NCBI GenBank assembly: GCA_046328115.1
Contig: JAXLXE010000001.1
Span: 1,612,001 to 1,676,000, forward strand
Source of the DNA: JAXLXE01 sp046328115
Lineage (GTDB): Bacteria > Chloroflexota > UBA6077 > JACCZL01
Direction of reading: 5' to 3'
Length of the DNA stretch: 64,000 bases
The stretch's first letter is position 1. Every line of letters starts with the position of its first letter. The notes beneath the pieces were generated by a model. That model ran no database searches and had not been told where the DNA came from. It saw only the letters and a list, made by a program, of their open reading frames with translations. The translations under genes were made by a program, and so were the position numbers. Positions 62,097-64,000 of this stretch are shown here, piece by piece.

Positions 62097-63392
62097 ATGA
62101 TGGCTACGCAGGGGAACTGGCGCCGCATCGCCCCTGGCGTCCTGCTGCCGTCGGCGCTCCAGGCGATCTCGTACGGCGCGATTCTGCCGATCATCGCCGT
62201 CCACGCCCATGACCTGGGTGCATCGCTCGCTCTGGCCGGCCTCGTCGCGGCGTTGATCCTGGTCGGGCAGCTCATGGGCAACGTCCCGGGCGGCTGGGCC
62301 GTGGACCGATTTGGCGAGCGCAACGCCATGCTCGCCGCTGCCGGGCTGTGCGTCGTCGCGCTTGCAGGGTGTGCGCTATCTACGCGGGCAGAGCCGCTGG
62401 CGGCATGCGCCCTGCTGCTCGGCATTGGCAACGCGGTGTTCGGACTGGCCCGACAGGCGCTCGTCACCATCGTCATCGCGCCTGCCTTCCGGGCGCGGGC
62501 ATTCTCCCTCATGATCGGCGCGTATCGGCTCGGCTTCCTCATCGGTCCGTTCGTCGGCGCCGCGGCGATCTCTGCCACGGGGTCGGTCCGTGCGGGGTTC
62601 GGCGTGGCGGCGGCGGCGGTTCTCGGCACCATTGTGGCGGTGTTGCTGATCCCCGACCCAGAAAAGCTCGTCGCGGTCCCGCCGTCGAGCGCCGGGGCGC
62701 CGCGCCCGAACGTGCTGACCACGGTCCGCGACTCCCGCCGCGTCCTGTGGCGCGTCGGATTCGCGGCTCTGGCAGTAACCGCCATGCGCTCCAGCCGCAA
62801 CACGCTCCTGCCACTCTGGGCCACCAGCCTGGGCCTGGATGCCACGACCATCGCGCTGGTGGTCGGCGTCGGATCCGCGATCGACTTCTCGCTCTTCTAC
62901 GTCGGCGGCATCCTCATGGACCGCTATGGTCGCTGGGGTGTCGGCGTCCTCACGCTGACATCCTACGGCCTTGGACACGTCGCGCTCGCGCTGAGCCACG
63001 GCGACTCGCATGCGGTGCAAGTCTTCCTGGCGGTGGTAGTCGCGTTCGCGGTCACCGACGGCCTCTGCAGCGGCATTGTCATGACCACCGGCGCCGACAT
63101 GGCCGATATGGTGAATCCGAATCGGCCGGCGGTGTTTCTGGCCGCCTGGCGACTGGTCACCGACCTGGGAAGCGCCGGAGCCCCGCTGGTGATCTCGCTT
63201 CTGACCGGCATGGCAAGCCTGGCCTGGGCAGCCACAGCCATCGGGATCGTCGGCTTCGCCGGCGCATTCGTCCTCGGGCGATACGGGTCAGTGGTCCTGC
63301 GCGAAGCCATCGCCCGTCGTGCGGCCCGCGACGCCGCTCTGGCGGCCACGACAGCCGTCCCATTTCAGCCGAACGCAACAGCGCAACGGTAG
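62097..63392 (+). CDS. MFS-type transporter
   Basis: A 431-residue major facilitator with 12 predicted helices in two halves. The loop after helix 2 reads GNVPGGWAVDRFGERNAML, matching the MFS motif G-x3-D-R-x-G-R-R, and a similar loop follows helix 8 (GGILMDRYGRWGV). This supports a drug- or metabolite-efflux type, but no substrate can be named. Two adjacent ATG codons could start it. The 246-bp gap upstream contains an ACACATGTGT palindrome at 61939-61948 and nothing else recognised. Confidence 0.88.
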   Translation: MMATQGNWRRIAPGVLLPSALQAISYGAILPIIAVHAHDLGASLALAGLVAALILVGQLMGNVPGGWAVDRFGERNAMLAAAGLCVVALAGCALSTRAEPLAACALLLGIGNAVFGLARQALVTIVIAPAFRARAFSLMIGAYRLGFLIGPFVGAAAISATGSVRAGFGVAAAAVLGTIVAVLLIPDPEKLVAVPPSSAGAPRPNVLTTVRDSRRVLWRVGFAALAVTAMRSSRNTLLPLWATSLGLDATTIALVVGVGSAIDFSLFYVGGILMDRYGRWGVGVLTLTSYGLGHVALALSHGDSHAVQVFLAVVVAFAVTDGLCSGIVMTTGADMADMVNPNRPAVFLAAWRLVTDLGSAGAPLVISLLTGMASLAWAATAIGIVGFAGAFVLGRYGSVVLREAIARRAARDAALAATTAVPFQPNATAQR

Positions 63393-63393
63393 C

Positions 63394-63436
63394 GCGCGTG
63401 CCACGCGCTTGATCCCATCCAGAGGCCCGTGGCCTC
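63394..63436 (+). terminator. Two small hairpins after the MFS gene
   Basis: GCGCGTG-C-CACGCGC (63394-63408) and GAGGCC-CGT-GGCCTC (63422-63436) follow the MFS stop codon. Both are short with tiny loops and lack a U-tract, so this is a weak terminator call. Confidence 0.3.
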
Positions 63437-63443
63437 CACCGCC

Positions 63444-63473
63444 TTGACAGCCCTCCCTTCGCGCAACTACCGT
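63444..63473 (+). promoter_or_regulatory. Promoter with consensus -35 for the dehalogenase gene
   Basis: TTGACA at 63444-63449 is a perfect -35 hexamer. TACCGT 18 bp further is a weak -10. A GGGGAGGA ribosome-binding site and ATG follow about 30 nt downstream. Confidence 0.45.
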
Positions 63474-63502
63474 CCGCTCAAAGAACTGGGGAGGACCATC
63501 CA

Positions 63503-64000
63503 TGCCAACACCAGATGTGAAGGCGCTGGTTTGCGACGTCTTCGGGACGGTAGTCAACTGGCGCGACAGCGTCATCCGCGAGGGGACCGCCCTTGGCGCC
63601 AAGCACGGCCTGACGCTCGACTGGGGTGCGTTCGTAGACGAATGGCGGACCCAGGGCTACTCCGGCGCCATCCGCACGGTCCTCCGGGGCGAAGCGCCCT
63701 GGCGCCGCGTGGACGAGCTTCACCTGACCAAACTGGAGTCCATGCTAGCCGAGCGCAACATCACGTTGCCGCGCGAGGACGTGGTCCACTTCTCCCGCGT
63801 CTGGCACCGCCTCGACCCGTGGCCAGACTCCGTGCCCGGACTCAACAGGATCAAGAGCCGGTACATCATCTCGCCGCTGTCGAACGGCGACTTCAGCCTG
63901 CTGATCAACATGGCCAAGTTCGGCGGGCTCCCCTGGGACTGCATCCTCACGTCTGAGCTCGCCGAGAGCTACAAACCGGATCCCAGGGTCTACGCGCTCG
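63503..64000 (+). CDS. Haloacid dehalogenase type II-like HAD hydrolase (C-terminus beyond window)
   Basis: 166 codons are visible before the right edge. The HAD motif I is VCDVFGTVVNWR, with the nucleophile Asp about residue 12. Motif II SPLSNGDFSLL (Ser/Asn) and the start of motif III (the Lys in ELAESYKPDPRVYAL) follow, matching L-2-haloacid dehalogenases and related HAD phosphatases. A four-helix cap lies between motifs I and II. ATG 63503 has a GGGGAGGA site. The remaining acidic motif is outside the window, so dehalogenase versus phosphatase activity cannot be decided. Confidence 0.88.

Overview
The window is dense, high-G+C bacterial chromosome, with nearly every base coding and many 4-bp (ATGA/GTGA/TTGA) gene overlaps. 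The gene set (SelA/SelB, PQQ-type sugar dehydrogenases, an enolase-superfamily acid-sugar dehydratase, NIPSNAP, FAH and D-aminoacylase families, an MshD-like double acetyltransferase, several GT-C membrane glycosyltransferases) would fit a free-living heterotroph from a Chloroflexota-like lineage. That placement is an inference from gene content; no rRNA or marker search was possible.

Layout. 1-3783: valS (minus strand, C-terminus beyond the left edge) with a leader terminator, and an insertion sequence carrying a DD35E transposase just upstream. 3794-9763: a PAS-PAS-GAF-GGDEF-EAL c-di-GMP protein with a candidate structured RNA at its 5' side, a NUDIX/crotonase pair, an AllH-like (DUF2877) protein and a repeat-bearing lipoprotein. 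9873-14388: SGNH hydrolase-selB-selA, a tightly overlapping minus-strand operon. 14471-22157: envelope and glycan genes (second SGNH hydrolase, two polytopic membrane proteins, GT2 synthase, adenylate-forming ligase). 22430-23952: an ECF sigma factor and its anti-sigma factor. 24176-29655: an operon of fabZ, GT9, GT4, GT9, a zinc-ribbon membrane protein and a heptose-kinase-like PfkB protein.

29728-42185 is the most striking region. acs (acetyl-CoA synthetase) points left. Diverging from it is a co-directional series: membrane protein, OmpR-type regulator, DUF4212 small subunit, acetate-type sodium:solute symporter carrying an EF-hand loop, small membrane protein, CBS-nucleotidyltransferase (DUF294), receiver-only response regulator, membrane-anchored DEDDh exonuclease, small membrane protein, and a 1063-residue symporter-histidine kinase fusion. 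It reads as an acetate or carboxylate uptake, activation and sensing module containing an unexplained nucleotidyltransferase/exonuclease pair.

42352-64000: catabolic and housekeeping genes. These are a galactonate-dehydratase-like enzyme, an FAH-family hydrolase, two convergent GT-C proteins whose 3' ends overlap by 163 bp, three PQQ-type sugar dehydrogenases, thioredoxin, RmlD-like reductase, MshD-like protein, phosphoribosyltransferase, DUF151 nuclease, M20 peptidase, amidase, NIPSNAP protein, D-aminoacylase, NUDIX, an MFS transporter and a HAD dehalogenase cut by the right edge. I saw no rRNA, tRNA or CRISPR array.
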